Assembly (NCBI GenBank): GCA_013339895.1
Contig: JABACO010000017.1
Coordinates: 6,864,926 to 6,928,925, forward strand
Source of the DNA: Ephydatia muelleri
Taxonomy: Eukaryota > Porifera > Demospongiae > Spongillida > Spongillidae
DNA: 64,000 bases
Reading direction: 5' to 3'
The notes beneath the pieces are model-generated. The model saw only the letters and a program-made list of their open reading frames with translations, ran no database searches and was not told the origin of the DNA. Every line of letters begins with the position of its first letter. Position 1 is the stretch's first letter. The position numbers were made by a program, and so were the translations under genes. Below are positions 1-11,225 of the stretch, one piece after another.

Positions 1-199
1 CATGCCACATTGTTCATCAAGGTGGGTTCAATCCCTGGCCCATACCAGGCGGTCCCCACTGAGCCTGGAACCTGAACTGCTGGCAGACCACCTAGGTATG
101 TACACTTCATTAACACTCAAGAGGAGTTCTTTTTAACTTAACTGACCAGATTGGGGGGAGGAGGGAATACCTTGAGATTAGTGGGGGAAAAACAATCTG

Positions 200-430
200 C
201 CATGATAACATGATGTGATGGGGAGAAGGGGACAGTGATGGGGAGGAGGGAACAGTGGTGTGGAGGAGGGGACAGTGGTGGGAAGGAGGGGGGAGAAGGG
301 AACAGTGATGGGGAGGAGGGAACAGTGACAGGAAGGAGGGGACAATGATGAGGAGGAGGGGACAGTGATGGGAAGGAGAGGACAGTGATGGGAAGGAGGG
401 GACAGTGACAGGAAGGAGGGGAGCGTGATG
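200..430. repeat. ~20-bp G-rich minisatellite
   Basis: Degenerate tandem units close to gacagtgatgggaaggaggg fill this stretch. The long proline/serine/leucine-rich open frames on the complementary strand follow from the repeat and are not genes. Confidence 0.9.
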
Positions 431-890
431 CGGAGCAAGGGGAACGGTACAGCACAACCAAATGGCTGACCATCTCTTGAGCATCGTTTTCTACATTGTC
501 ATGATGTAGTCCTGAGTACCTTGGTGGCCCCCACCATTCTTACTGCAATGATGAATGTTGAAGGTGGGCCAGCCAACAGGATTGATCCGCTCAGTGTAGG
601 AATACAGGTAAAGATCTGAGTGTTGGGGAGGAGGTGGAGTGGGGTTGTGGTGTTTGGCATAGCAATAGTTAAAAACAGCAGCACAAGCACATGTTGCAGA
701 GGTACAAGATACCAACCATTACCCTGTACAAGCTTCAAAAGTCACTGCAAAGCTTAACCCCTTTACAACCCGATTCTAAAAGCTGTGTGTGCCTTCATCT
801 GTGTTAAATTTGCAGCTGCATTGTCTCCCTCTCAGCCCAGGATACTGAGCAGTTGAAAATGTTTCTACACATGCCCAAAACCACCTATGC
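431..890. other. No gene recognised
   Basis: Unique-looking AT-balanced sequence between a minisatellite and a CATA array. The short open frames have no recognisable domain, splice context or start context. Confidence 0.5.
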
Positions 891-904
891 ATGAAAAAGT
901 ATAT

Positions 905-1185
905 ACATGTACATACATGTATAGCATACATACATACATACATACATACATACATACAAATACATACAAATACATATGTACGTACGTACATACATCGATA
1001 CATACATACATACATACATACATACGTACTTACATACATACATACATACATACATACATCGATACATACATACATAAATACATACATCGATACATACATA
1101 CATACATACATACATACATACATACATACATACATACATACATGTATGTACGCATGCACACACACACACACACACATTACATTAC
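905..1185. repeat. (CATA)n microsatellite with a CA tail
   Basis: Almost uninterrupted catacata with a few cgta/catcga variants, ending in (CA)n and (CATTA)n. Open frames on both strands here are simple-repeat artefacts. Confidence 0.95.
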
Positions 1186-1462
1186 ATTACATTACATATG
1201 TACATACATGTACCTTAACTTCTACGTTTCTATCACATGGCCTAATTGCAAGACTGGGAGAACGGGTCAACACTTACATGTACATCATCCCATTGACTAT
1301 CTTGCATATCAGACTACTCCATTATTTGTCCGAGTTGGCATTGGAAATATGTCCCCACGGGGTAGTGGTTCTAAATGCCACTCTTGAATAAAAAACTGGA
1401 CAATGCGTCAGAGTTTGTGCTATAACAGACAGCCCTTAAAATACAGGGTAGTTGGCTTCAAG

Positions 1463-1585
1463 CAGTAGCGGATTGGGGAGATGTTGCCATAGATAATAGC
1501 TTTCAGTAGCTAGGGGGTCTGGAAGGTCGCTGTCGGCTCCTAGTAACCCGGACGAGGAGATCGCGCGCTCCTAGATCCGCCACTG
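1463..1585. mobile_element. Short MITE with hAT/Zaphod-like ends
   Basis: The stretch begins cagtagcggat and ends atccgccactg, so the termini are near-perfect inverted repeats. The end sequence CAGTGGCGGATC resembles termini I recall for some hAT-type elements. I do not see a clean 8-bp target duplication (flanks gcttcaag and cagaggga), so the copy is old or the boundary is slightly off. Confidence 0.6.
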
Positions 1586-1589
1586 CAGA

Positions 1590-2815
1590 GGGAGCCAAAA
1601 AGAACGCATTCAAGGTTGAAGGGAATGATTTGTGTAAAAGTAGCCGCCTCAGATCACACGTGATTATAATTGGGCACTGTCCTTATATGGCTTGTCCCTA
1701 TCGCGCGTATCGTATATACCATTTTGTGATTGTCCGCTTCGAATTCTATATAGAACGACTACATTGACAAATGTGGATATGCACACACGCATATGGAAAA
1801 GTAGCAACAGAAAAGGAACGTTAATTTCCCAGGCCAGGGTCATGGCGCCACCACGTGGTCGAATATAAAAAGCTATAGGCCTATAGTGGCCTTACTTATA
1901 CACTTAGCCTTCAGTGATGCCTTAGTTTTTCAGAAAACAAACACACGTTGTTTAATACGTATCATGTTTATCGAATAGACCTAGGACTACTCCGCGTTTG
2001 ACAGACCATAAACTTCAAACGGCTTAGTATCGAACCAAAAACATGCGCTCCTATATAGTCCCAAACTAAGAACATACCAAGTTTGCGTGCAGTTAAGTTC
2101 CTTACTTCCAACGCAGCCAGAACTGAACGCCCCAATTTACTGTCACGGGCGTTTGTTAACTTTTAAATATATTCAGGTACCCTCATGACCAAAAGTGCCC
2201 CAGGAACCCAGGGGAAGAAGCCTATGGGCATGTGAACCTGGTAGAAAGTTACCTTGATCATATTAGCATCATCTGAAATGAGTCAAACAATACCTTCCTA
2301 TCTTACATTCAGAGTAACAAAAAAGAATAGTGATAAAAAATCATTATAAAAAGCAATTTTCCATACATCTCTATGGAGGAGTACTAATCCTTATGAGGAA
2401 CCTCGCAGCAGTGGCTGAAAATTCCATCAACCTGCAGAGTGATAGCTTATCATGTTATCCATCATGGGGCTTCTTTCAAACTTAAATAGCAACTTTCCCT
2501 GATTTATGGTATTCAAAAATGAACTTTACCCCATACATTTCTATGGACGCGTGCGCGGGAAATGTGACGGACGTTTGCAAAATTGGCCAGGAATTGTTAA
2601 TGAGCGTCCGAAATTTCTCGCAATGTTTCAAGCAAATACAGAATAGATTAGTACAGGTTATTCATCCATTATAGTACCGTAAAATGTTTTAACATGAGGA
2701 CTAAGACTACTATACTGAAGAATAGCCACCTGAATGGATTGAATAATATCCAACAACTACTCAAGAATCACCTGTGTGGAGACTAAAATGCTTTGACTAT
2801 CAAGGGTGGTTGGTC
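1590..2815. other. No gene recognised
   Basis: No long open frame, tandem repeat or recognisable domain is visible. The sequence leads into the integrase relic that begins near 2820 and may include more decayed parts of that gene. Confidence 0.45.
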
Positions 2816-2819
2816 GACG

Positions 2820-3985
2820 TGTATGAGGACTAAAATGCGATATAAAGACGGGCGGTTTACTTTTAAAGAGATACACAAGTATCTTCTACAAGGCGTGTAT
2901 TCCTCTTCCTTTTAGAAATTGGACAAACAAGCGTTACGGAAGAGGGCCAAATTTTTCGCTGTAAAAGGCGCGGAGTTATACTACACGTGTAGAGGTGAGA
3001 ATCAAAGCGATGTTTTTCAATTGAAAGTATGTCACATCACAGTTTCTCTTTCCTCATGCATACAACGCGCGTAGACGATGGATGTCAGGGTACTACTCGG
3101 CTAGTTGTAGAGAGTGTAGATAAGCGTCAGCTTCTTTACACATGACGATGGTCACTTCGGAGTTAATAGGACAAATGCCACTATAGCATCGAAGTATTAC
3201 TGGCCTGCGCTATATACAGATGTTAAATCATACGTAAGATTGTGACATGTAAACATATGATTAAGACTTTGTATAATTATACATGCATTTTTTACCATGC
3301 AGGTGAGCTCATGTGACCGTTGTCAAAGAAACGACAAAACACTTGACGCTTCAGCTGGAGTGCTGCATCCTATTAAAAGCTCAAATCTGGCACCAAGTGG
3401 GAATGGATTTAATTGGTCCACTTCCAGAAACATCACTTGTCAATAAATACATCATCACCTTGACCGATTATTTCTCAAAGTGCGCAGAAGCCACACCTCT
3501 TTCAGACAAACTGCAGTCAGTGTGGTTAAATTCATGTACTCGGGTAAGATAAAATTAAACTGCTGTGCATAAACAGCATATCATTCAATGCCTAAAATGT
3601 AGGTAACATGTCGTTTTGGAGCTCCTGAAATTGTCATACCTGATCAAGGTAGTTTACGAAATAACAAGAAGCTCTATTTGATTACCAAGACTGAGCACAG
3701 ACTCTCTAGTGTCTACCACCCACAGGTATTTATTTTATGTAATTATTGATGTGGATATCCATTTAAAAATACCACTTCTGTTTCTTAGACTAATGGTCTT
3801 ACAGAACATACTCTGTCTCGGTGCCTAGCAAAGATGGTGAATGAAGATCAGAAAACTGGGATGTCAAAATTGAAACAGTTCTCATGGGCTACAGGCATCT
3901 TGCCAAGCTTCAAAAAAGATTTCTCCATATTTTTTGCTGTTTCTAAAGGAGATGCGCCTTCCCACTGACCATGAAATCATGCATG
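2820..3985 (+). pseudogene. Broken GIN-type (gypsy-integrase-like) gene with intron-like gaps
   Basis: Conserved segments follow in the order expected for a Ty3/gypsy-type integrase. First is an N-terminal region with LRKRAKFF and GAELYYTCRG (about 2915-2995). Next comes the zinc-binding half: GHFGVNR and SKYYWPALYTDV (about 3145-3230), then CDRCQRN after a gap (3303-3330). The catalytic core follows: VGMDLIGPLP and KYIITLTDYFSKCAEATPL (3390-3500), then FGAPEIVIPDQG (3615-3655) and TNGLTEHT (3790-3815). The gaps at 3231-3301, about 3545-3610 and about 3725-3788 carry gtaag/gtatt starts and ag ends, so this was an intron-bearing gene like GIN1 or KRBA2 relatives, not a fresh retroelement. An in-frame TAG near 2917 and a one-base shift near 3378 break it. 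The spliced layout is visible; the family label is from motif recall. Confidence 0.75.
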
Positions 3986-4269
3986 CAAAATGAGGAGTCA
4001 CACAATCATATGGAGAGTGAGATGCCTGAAGCCTGGGTTCCCTCTCAGTCAGCAGAATAACAATGTTACGCGTATACGCTTCTGTTTGTATGGCATTGGA
4101 TGTATTGCAATCGATCAACACATCCCGTTTGTTCTAAGCTTTGTGCTGTCCAAAAGTATACATTTATTATTGTGTATATGAGCTATAAATCGGAACGGGC
4201 CAAAATTCGCAGTACATACATACTTCTGAACAACGACATGTGCTGGCTATATCAAAATCGATATCATTA

Positions 4270-4430
4270 TATGGGATCCCTAATTCTACGAAGGGGTCCC
4301 CAATTCTCCGGGGATTTAGGGACGGAGGATCCCCAAATCTCCGTAGTTTTGGGGCCGGGGATCCCCAATTCTTCGGAGATTTGGGGACGGGTCCCTAATG
4401 CTATGGGTCCCTAATTCTACGTGACACCGG
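4270..4430. repeat. Degenerate ggggatcccaattctccgg repeat
   Basis: About six imperfect units based on ggtccctaattct/ggggatccccaattct, partly self-complementary around ggatcc. No coding potential is visible. It separates the integrase relic from the first secreted-protein copy. Confidence 0.65.
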
Positions 4431-4582
4431 CACTCACAATAATACAGCAATGCATGAACTAACATAACACCTACGGTGTATAGTTAACGTATTTTCTCAA
4501 TATCCGCTAGTCTCACCGGACAGTATACACGTCACACGCATGACGTCACTATCAACCACCGGCGTGGGTTCAAGTAAAAGTG

Positions 4583-4590
4583 TATATAAA
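4583..4590 (+). promoter_or_regulatory. TATA-like box of secreted-protein copy 1
   Basis: tatataaa lies about 55 bases before the ATG at 4642. Matching TATA-like strings lie at the same distance before the other full-length copies, which supports a shared core promoter duplicated with the gene. Confidence 0.4.
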
Positions 4591-4641
4591 TAAATTAAAA
4601 CTACATGTAGTTGCATTTTACCAGAGATATATCGAAGAAGA

Positions 4642-5091
4642 ATGTTGAAGTGTGTGGTGATTGGATTGGCCTTTCTCTGTTGTGTGAGCGGCTTCGAAGT
4701 ATTTTCTACACTGGCCAAGTCTACCACGAAACGAGATATAACTAGTCTCGTACCCAGACCCACCATGACGTAAGTGTTTATCGCTTACACTACACCTGTC
4801 GTAGTGTAAGCGATAACACTTACGTCATGGGGGGTCTGGGTACGAGACTAAGATATAACACCCGAGGCCAATCTGTGCTTTCTTACTGCTCTGAGAGGTG
4901 ACGCAGCTGGTGTCTCTTCGGAGTGTATTCAGGCTTACGCCACTGCACCCGATGACCAGGCGCGGAAGGGTGCAACGTGCAACCCGTTGTGCGACTCCCT
5001 GTATTCCGCTGTGGTGCTCTGTTTAGGACCGGAGCAAACGCGCGTTGCGTACAACGAGATATGCACCAACGGTTACCAAGGACCTCCATAG
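4642..5091 (+). pseudogene. Secreted six-cysteine protein, copy 1, split by a MITE
   Basis: The reading frame starts like the intact copies (MLKCVVIGLAFLCCVSG signal peptide, then a KR dibasic pair near residues 30-31). It is then interrupted at 4743 by a 108-bp palindromic MITE plus a 9-bp target duplication. The sequence after 4859 continues the same protein to TAG at 5089-5091. The total of 450 bases is exactly the 333 bases of intact copies plus 117 inserted bases. The insert is a multiple of three but introduces an in-frame TAA. Several substitutions relative to the other copies are also present, and the downstream AATAAA seen after copy 2 is altered to AATGAA, so relaxed selection is likely. 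Confidence 0.85.
4743..4850. mobile_element. 108-bp palindromic MITE with a 9-bp target duplication
   Basis: The element begins tagtctcgtacccagacc and ends with its inverted complement ggtctgggtacgagacta. The perfect duplication agatataac lies at 4734-4742 and 4851-4859. The middle is also self-complementary around tgacgtaagtg and cacttacgtca. A 9-bp duplication fits Mutator-like or Merlin-like transposition. A second member with the same ends lies at 47428-47487. Confidence 0.92.
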
Positions 5092-6413
5092 TACTACGAA
5101 CGATCCCTGTGTGGAGGCTTGAGCCGGGTGCTTCAGTATTGAAATCATGAATGACATTGCGCATGCGTGTGTTTTTGGATTATCTGCTCTCTGATTTAAA
5201 ATGAAATCCGTGTAGCCGTACAATGCATGCACGTTTTCAAACTGGGACTGCGAGGATGGCGCCTTGTAACGTGATAAACAATCGGCGCCGCTTATTTAAC
5301 CTACGCATATTATTACAAGCGGCTGAGATGATAGGAAGCACACTGCCAATGATGCAAAGTGTGCTGAGATGAGGGTGAGATTAAATACCCCGTGTGGTAG
5401 AGACTCACCGTGCATTGGGCAAGGAGGCTCAACAGCAGTTTTCCCTATGTCAAAGTTAATGCAACTTTTGACCTACATGTATATGCAGTTAAGTTGAACC
5501 TCTCCGTGTTGAGGGTGAACTCAAGAGACCTACAGAGGGGTCGAAGCATGCATGTGGAGATATGGGCGGGCTCTTATATTCTGATCAGCTGGGAAGAATT
5601 ATTCCTAAACTAGCTGGAATAGATGGTCATCCAGTCTGGAAGACAACTCTTTCTGAGTAACGGAGTGATGCTGGCAGTAATCATATCTGAAACTGATACA
5701 TGATTAAAGGATGCATGGTTAAGGTGTATATTCAGAGTCACAATGTCCAGAGGCATGGATGATGGGAGAGGGAATGAAGACCTAGCCCTCCTTTCCGCAG
5801 GGTGAGCTGGGCTTGGTGCCATGCATTATCAGCGATACTGATTGCTGTGCAGTCCACAAAACATCGGTGTATGTCGGCATCAAAGTGCTGCAAGACGTCC
5901 CAGGACTATGCATGAAGTAGGAGTTGCTCTACTTACCAGAAGGTTAAGATTGCCAAAACTGCCACATAGGCAAATTAGGGTTAGAGCGGCTACATGTGGA
6001 TCTTCAATTACTACCTCTTCTAGTCTTAACAAAGGATTTCTGTGCTTCCTAGCGATTGTTAGCAAAAAAAAATTTGGCCAAGAAACAGGTAATCCCCAAC
6101 GGGAACTCCCAAGATGTCAAAATGTGGCAGTTCGGACGCGTTCAAATCTGGTGGGAAATTAAAATTGTCACAGTGACAGAATAGCTCGATGTGTTAATAA
6201 ACAGACATATAAAACGTCCTAAGCAGTAATTGTTAGACAACAATTTCAAACACATACAGTGTGTGTGTATGTACATAACGAGACATTTAATATTGCAAAG
6301 TGCTCAGGTACGACTGATGTCTATGAGGAGTCATTCCTACCATACATAATAGGTGGGTCATCTAAATCAACTGTTACCAATGTTCCGCGGGATCCCATAG
6401 CGTTCGTTGACCG

Positions 6414-6443
6414 GGGAGGGGGGGGGGGGGGGGGGGGGGGGGG
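6414..6443 (+). repeat. Poly-G tract
   Basis: A run of about 26-30 G inside the left inverted arm. The matching place in the right arm (about 13147-13160) has only a short C-run, so the tract expanded after duplication. Similar long G or C tracts occur near 10100, 38331, 50224, 50345, 56337 and 57565. Confidence 0.9.
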
Positions 6444-6890
6444 TCAACTAACGGATCAAAACGGAAATCATTGGTGCCTGTGACAACGGAACGAATCTGT
6501 TCGTCGTTTGTAGGCTGGCTACATGTCATCACTGAGTCTATATGCAGTACTATAACTTGAAAGACACAATGGGTGAGAAGTTCCGTTTGGAGAACTTTGC
6601 CTTTGGATGAAAGAGACAACTGTATATGTGCGTATCGATGGTGGGGGACAGCCTATCCTAAAGGGGGAACTATATAGGATACGTTGTCTGTAGGTGTACA
6701 CGCTATCCGAGAGGACAGCCTATCCTGTTATACCGGTACTCACAACAATACAGCAATGCATGAACTAACATAACACCTACGGTGTATACTAAACGTATTA
6801 TCTCCATATCCGCTAGTCTCACCGGACAGGGTACACGTCACACGCATGAAGTCACTATCAACCACCGGTGTGGATTCAAGTAAAAGTGCA

Positions 6891-6897
6891 TATAAAT
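6891..6897 (+). promoter_or_regulatory. TATA-like box of secreted-protein copy 2
   Basis: tataaat lies about 50 bases before the ATG at 6948, in a conserved context (gttgcattttaccag follows before the start). The same spacing is found before the copies at 4642 and 17515. Confidence 0.45.
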
Positions 6898-6947
6898 GAA
6901 TTTAAACTACATGTAGTTGCATTTTACCAGCGATATATCGGAGAAGA

Positions 6948-7280
6948 ATGTTGAAGTGTGTGGTGATTGGATTGGCCTTTCTCTGTTGTGTGAGCGGCTT
7001 CGAAGTATTTTCTACACTAGCCAAGTCTACCACGAAACGAGATATAACACCCGCGGCCAAACTGTGCTTTCTTAATGCTCTGAGTGGTGACGCAGCTGGT
7101 GTCTCCTCGGAGTGTGTTCAGGCTCTCGCCACTGCACCCGATGACCAGGCGCGGAAGGATGCAACGTGCAGCCCGTTGTGCGACTCCCTGTATGCCGCTG
7201 TGGTGCTCTGTTTAGGACCGGAGCAAACGCGCGTTGCGTACAATGAGATATGCACCAACGGTTACCAAGGACCTCCATAG
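6948..7280 (+). CDS. Small secreted six-cysteine protein, copy 2 (intact)
   Basis: A single-exon 110-residue protein. I see an N-terminal signal peptide (hydrophobic core VVIGLAFLCCV, likely cut near residue 17), a short propeptide-like stretch ending in a dibasic KR at about 30-31, and a mature part of about 79 residues with six cysteines at 40, 56, 74, 78, 88 and 102 (spacing C-x15-C-x17-C-x3-C-x9-C-x13-C). That layout suggests a disulfide-stabilised secreted product released by a furin-like protease. The start is chosen because the signal peptide begins at this ATG and a TATA-like box sits ~50 bases upstream; AATAAA follows ~105 bases after the stop. I do not recognise the family, and a defence, signalling or venom-like role would be guesswork. 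It has three other copies within 13 kb. Confidence 0.8.
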   Translation: MLKCVVIGLAFLCCVSGFEVFSTLAKSTTKRDITPAAKLCFLNALSGDAAGVSSECVQALATAPDDQARKDATCSPLCDSLYAAVVLCLGPEQTRVAYNEICTNGYQGPP

Positions 7281-7384
7281 TACTACGAACGATCCCTGTG
7301 TGGAAGCTTGAGCCCTGTCTTGAAATCATGAATAACATTGTGCATGCGTGTGTTTTTGTATGATGAATTTCCTGCAAGATTAAA

Positions 7385-7390
7385 AATAAA
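7385..7390 (+). terminator. Polyadenylation signal of copy 2
   Basis: AATAAA lies about 105 bases after the stop codon. It is conserved in the minus-strand copy 4 (tttatt at 17073-17078) but reads AATGAA after the disrupted copy 1. Confidence 0.55.
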
Positions 7391-7769
7391 ATCCGTGTGG
7401 CCGTACAATGCATTCAACTGGGACTGCGAGGATGGCGCCTTGTAACGTGATAAACAATCGGCGCTTGCTTATTTAACCTACGCATATTATTACAAGCGGC
7501 TGAGATGATAGGAAGCACACTGCCAATGATGCAAAGTGTGCTAGTTGAGGGGTGGGTTTAAATACCCCGTGTGGTAGAGACTCACCGTGGCGTGGAGGCT
7601 CGACAGTATTTTTCTCAATGTCAGAGTTCAGAGTTCCTGCATGGGAGCGACAGAATTTCCTTAGGATATATGGTCGCTACGTTTAATTAAAGCTACACAA
7701 TTTCCATAGGAAATATTGTCGCCGGGCCATATTTTCTAGCGACAGAATTTCCTGTAACAGGAGCAAACG

Positions 7770-7965
7770 CGCGTTGCGTAGGGTAATGTGAGGAGTGGTC
7801 GGCATGCAGTAGGGAGTGTTCAGCAACCGCACTTTCAACACAATACAGAGCCTCAAAAGAAGACATATCAATATTTCAAAACAGGATAAAAACCATCCTT
7901 CTGGGTTGTTTTGGGATGCAATTATTAAAGCAGCTACGTTCCCTTTAAATAATAACACATGATGC
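7770..7965. repeat. Dispersed ~195-bp repeat, copy a
   Basis: This stretch matches 37844-38043 in reverse complement, from the gaacgta/cttta end to the ccctacgcaa end, with scattered differences. No coding potential is visible. It may be a SINE or a MITE whose mechanism cannot be judged from two copies. Confidence 0.75.
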
Positions 7966-8011
7966 CAAACACCATCACGGCTATCGCGCATGCCGCCACT
8001 ACCTAATCTAC

Positions 8012-8135
8012 CCTACAACGAGATATGCACCAACGGTTACCAAGGACCTCCATAGTACTACGAACGACCCCTGTGTGGAAGCTTGAGCCCGGTGCTTCAG
8101 TGTTGTAATCATTAATGACATTGCGTATGCGTGTG
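8012..8135 (+). pseudogene. 3' fragment of the secreted-protein gene
   Basis: Starting at ctacaacgagatatgcacc this repeats the last ~14 codons, the TAG and the 3' flank of the six-cysteine protein gene. It stops before the polyadenylation signal. Nothing of the 5' part is present, so it is a dead fragment joined to a dispersed repeat. Confidence 0.8.
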
Positions 8136-8139
8136 TTTT

Positions 8140-8600
8140 TGCATCATAAATTCCTGCACGGCTGGTGCAATACATTGAAATTTGGAAACTAAGCCCCAGA
8201 CCCACTTACGAAGTTAAGACCTTAGCAACATGACACATTAACTCCATAGCAATACATACCCTCCGTAAAAACGGACTTTAAAAGCACATCTTACACAATA
8301 TCTAAGATTTGATGGCATGCAGATGTGCAGCAAGGTGTTTGCAACACAATGATATACTTTGCTAATCAGTCAAGTGTAGCTAATAAGAGCCATCCGGTTC
8401 GAAGTTTAATTGTAAGCGTATGGATAGGTAAGAATCGTATGAGTTTGTGACAAATCCCGCCTTTTTTTTTTCTGAAACGTTAAGTTGAAATGTAAAGAAG
8501 TTAGTTAAGTTTGTTGTGTTGTCGTTTCTCTACTACGCGCGCCCGTATGCGAGTTTTTTACCCACTGAATATGTCAACAACGGCGCCATTTTAATTATAT
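8140..8600. other. No gene recognised
   Basis: AT-rich sequence with no open frame of note and no clear repeat. It borders the 3' end of the first RAG1-like relic. Confidence 0.45.
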
Positions 8601-8619
8601 ACATTCAGATCTTAATTTA

Positions 8620-10345
8620 GCTTCCTTCACACAGGTGGTGGTGGCACTGCAGCTGAAATATGGGGTGATAAATTAAGGTAGTGCTCAATCGTTGTGCTTT
8701 TCAGCTTTGCTGTCGAATTTCGTATCCCCGAATAAGCGCGTATTAAGGAGTTGAATTTGGCGTGAATTGATTCAGCACCCTGCTCTCCCATTAAGCCACA
8801 GCCTGCTTGATGTGTTAATATCCACTCCACCAGGTGGAGGTGCACAGTTCTCTTTAATGACACCAAATGTGCTATCAAGTGTTGCAAAGAACTTCATCTA
8901 TTGAGAAAGAACTGGCTGTCCATTCAGAGTTAACAGTAAGCACTTAGCAAGTCGCTGTATTGTGTCAGGCTTAATAGTGTTTCAGTCATACAATGAGTGA
9001 ACCTGTAATGTATCCAGTTGGAAGTTTACTTATTTAAGTTCATACCTCTTTGTATATATTACCTGTTGAGAATGCTTAACCTATATCAAGGGATACTATA
9101 AGCTTGGACTTAATGGCAAGCCCTTGCATCAGTGGTATGTTAACAGTAATCCCTGCATCATGAAGTAACTGTTCCTTCTTTTCCGTGCTCAGAGCTCTCA
9201 GGTCATCCTCCTACATGAGGTCAGCATCTTCACTGCTACCACTCAAGATGGTTCGTGTCTCCTGGACTGGAGCTTGTGAACATGGCACTTGCGCTTACGA
9301 ACACTAAGCTCTGATAGTGGTGCTCGTGCTGCAGTTCAACTTCAAGGGCTGTATGATAAGTTCAGTGTTAAGCACAATGCTAATTTCTTACATTACTACT
9401 CACTGTCCCCCCTGTGGGAATCTGTATGTAGTTTACCTTGGTAGTACTGAGCATCTGGTGAACTACTTTACTCACGAGTTGCATTTCCTGTTTTTTAACA
9501 GTACTGCAACAGTGTGAGTCATAGTCAATGGCTTTAATGCTACTCATCCATGATTCACACCACACTATGACATCATGCAGGAGTTGCTGAATTAGCTTAG
9601 GAGCAGGGTTCACAAGCTTGCACTCCAGGCGTGCACTGGAATAACAGCAGGGACAGTGTGCTGCAGTTACATGATCAGACAAGTGGCACACACAGTCTGT
9701 CACATGGAAGCTGCATAGGTTGAGTTAGCACACCAAGACAGATGGAGCATTCCAGCTCACTCACTACAGACAGTATTTGTGTCGCTGATAATCTTGGCTG
9801 AATTGGATGTTTGATTGTTGGTGGTGGTGATACAGCTTTAATGTGCTCCACAATTTCTGCAGGTGTGTTCCAGGATATGTCTTTGGTGCTTTGGGCCATC
9901 GATGAGTGTAGGCAGGCATGCAACCCTGCATGTGGATAGAGTGGGCCTGACACACAGACATCTATCAGTCTATACCTTGCATTCTTCAACACCCCATCTA
10001 AACCAGTCATATGGCGCCAGTGCACACTTGTATGGGCGTGATTCCTTTTATGCTTCAACTATTCGCCTCAACACCAAGTAGCACTTATTGCAGAAATTGG
10101 GGGGGGAGGGGGGGGGGGTGGATCTCAGGGCAATCTTTTTATACATCCACATGAAAGGCGGACATTCCCCAGTGAAGCGTGTGCACTTGTATGCATGTGG
10201 GTGGCATTCTAGCTCCGTGGTAACAGCCGCTTGCTTCCTCACTGTTTGCGAGCCTTTGTGCACCTTGTACCCACAGAGCCTGCACAGGTCTTCTAATTTA
10301 CACACACACGTGTGGCTTGATTTATTCATTAATCTACACGCTGTA
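8620..10345 (-). pseudogene. RAG1-like transposon relic 1 (N-RAG-TP type)
   Basis: Read on the minus strand, segments come in the order of a RAG1-like protein. LCRLCGYKV (about 10290) corresponds to the first zinc motif of RAG1 (CRICG). FCNKCYLVLRR (about 10065-10100) corresponds to its FCHNCW motif. Next is a RING-type finger: CSICLGVLTQPMQLPCD (about 9700-9760) followed by CPCC (near 9655). Then come PAPKLIQQLL and, after it, YIQIPTGG (about 9390-9620). LSTEKKEQLLHDAG lies near 9180. The C-terminal piece GLMGEQGAESIHAKFN (about 8740-8800) may hold the last catalytic acidic residue, by analogy with the end of the RAG1 core. The middle of the core is missing and frames shift between segments, so it is dead. 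The RAG1 N-terminal motifs are established knowledge; the element name is inference from family recall. Confidence 0.75.
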
Positions 10346-10419
10346 TGTTGGGTTATGTCGGGCGCGTAGTAGCATGTTGTATTCATAGCTTCACTAACCA
10401 CACTTTGCTCTTACCTTCA

Positions 10420-11075
10420 AACAAACGATTTATAAGGCGGGATACGGAGAAAGTTGACTATAAACACGCTGTATCTTTTTACCGGCTTGATGCGCACGTG
10501 TTACACTATATGGTTCAACAAGATGCCTTTCTTTGCGCAAGCGGAGTTTTAGATTCGTAACTGTTTGTTTAATATCCTACCATCCTTGGATTTTGCATTA
10601 TTGTTGTGTGTTTTTCAGAAAATGCCTCCAAAGTAGTGACTATTATAATTAGCAGAGTGTGCGCCATATTTTGTATATACCGTAAATATGGTACATTTGA
10701 TCTAATTGCAAAACCTGTAGCACGTACGTAACAGCCGTGCCTGCTCTCTGTACAAGATTTAAAATAAAATCCGTGTGGCCGTACAATGCATGTGTTGAGG
10801 CCCGATTTCAAACGGCTGGCCCGCTTTAAAAAGCCGATTAAGCCACAAACCTACATATGCAATTGGGACATAAAATATAGCAACACTCACCGGGTCTATA
10901 ACCGCGACAACTTACGTCTAGAATAGATGGTTAACTTTATGCAGCCGTAGAGCTGTACTGCCTACCTAATTATACATTGCGTGTTTGTATGACGTATCCG
11001 AGTGCAGCTCCATATGGTACATATACTTGCAACAAATCGATTATTTATACGTCACGGCATTGTATTTGACATCCT
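10420..11075. other. No gene recognised
   Basis: Contains a short stretch (about 10755-10800) resembling the 3' flank of the secreted-protein gene, including aaaataaaatccgtgtggcc, but no coding segment. The rest is unremarkable. Confidence 0.5.
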
Positions 11076-11079
11076 ATAT

Positions 11080-11225
11080 AGCTAACGGCCCTTTCTCACT
11101 ACCCGGTACACTTTTGGCAAGGCCGGTACACTTTTCGCCACCAAAATTGTACCGGGCGGTACAATTTTGGTTGCGAATATTGAACCGCCTAGTACAATTT
11201 TCACCCGGTACAATTTTTGCGTGAC
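11080..11225. repeat. Hairpin-forming cggtaca repeat, probable MITE
   Basis: Repeated cggtacacttttggc and ccaaaattgtaccgggcgg units in both orientations make a multi-stem inverted structure. No target duplication could be defined. Confidence 0.6.

Larger units (their letters stand above)
5095..7628. repeat. Left arm of a ~2.5-kb inverted duplication
   Basis: This arm runs from the 3' flank of secreted-protein copy 1 through copy 2 and its downstream sequence. It reads, in reverse complement, as about 11965-14397. Landmarks shared in opposite orientation include the gcttgtaataatatgcgtag stretch (near 5300 and 14165), the tgacaattttaatttccca stretch (near 6165 and 13405), the upstream region of the peptide gene, and the peptide gene itself. 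The arms differ by small indels and by the length of a G-run at 6414-6443, so the duplication is not recent. Confidence 0.85.
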
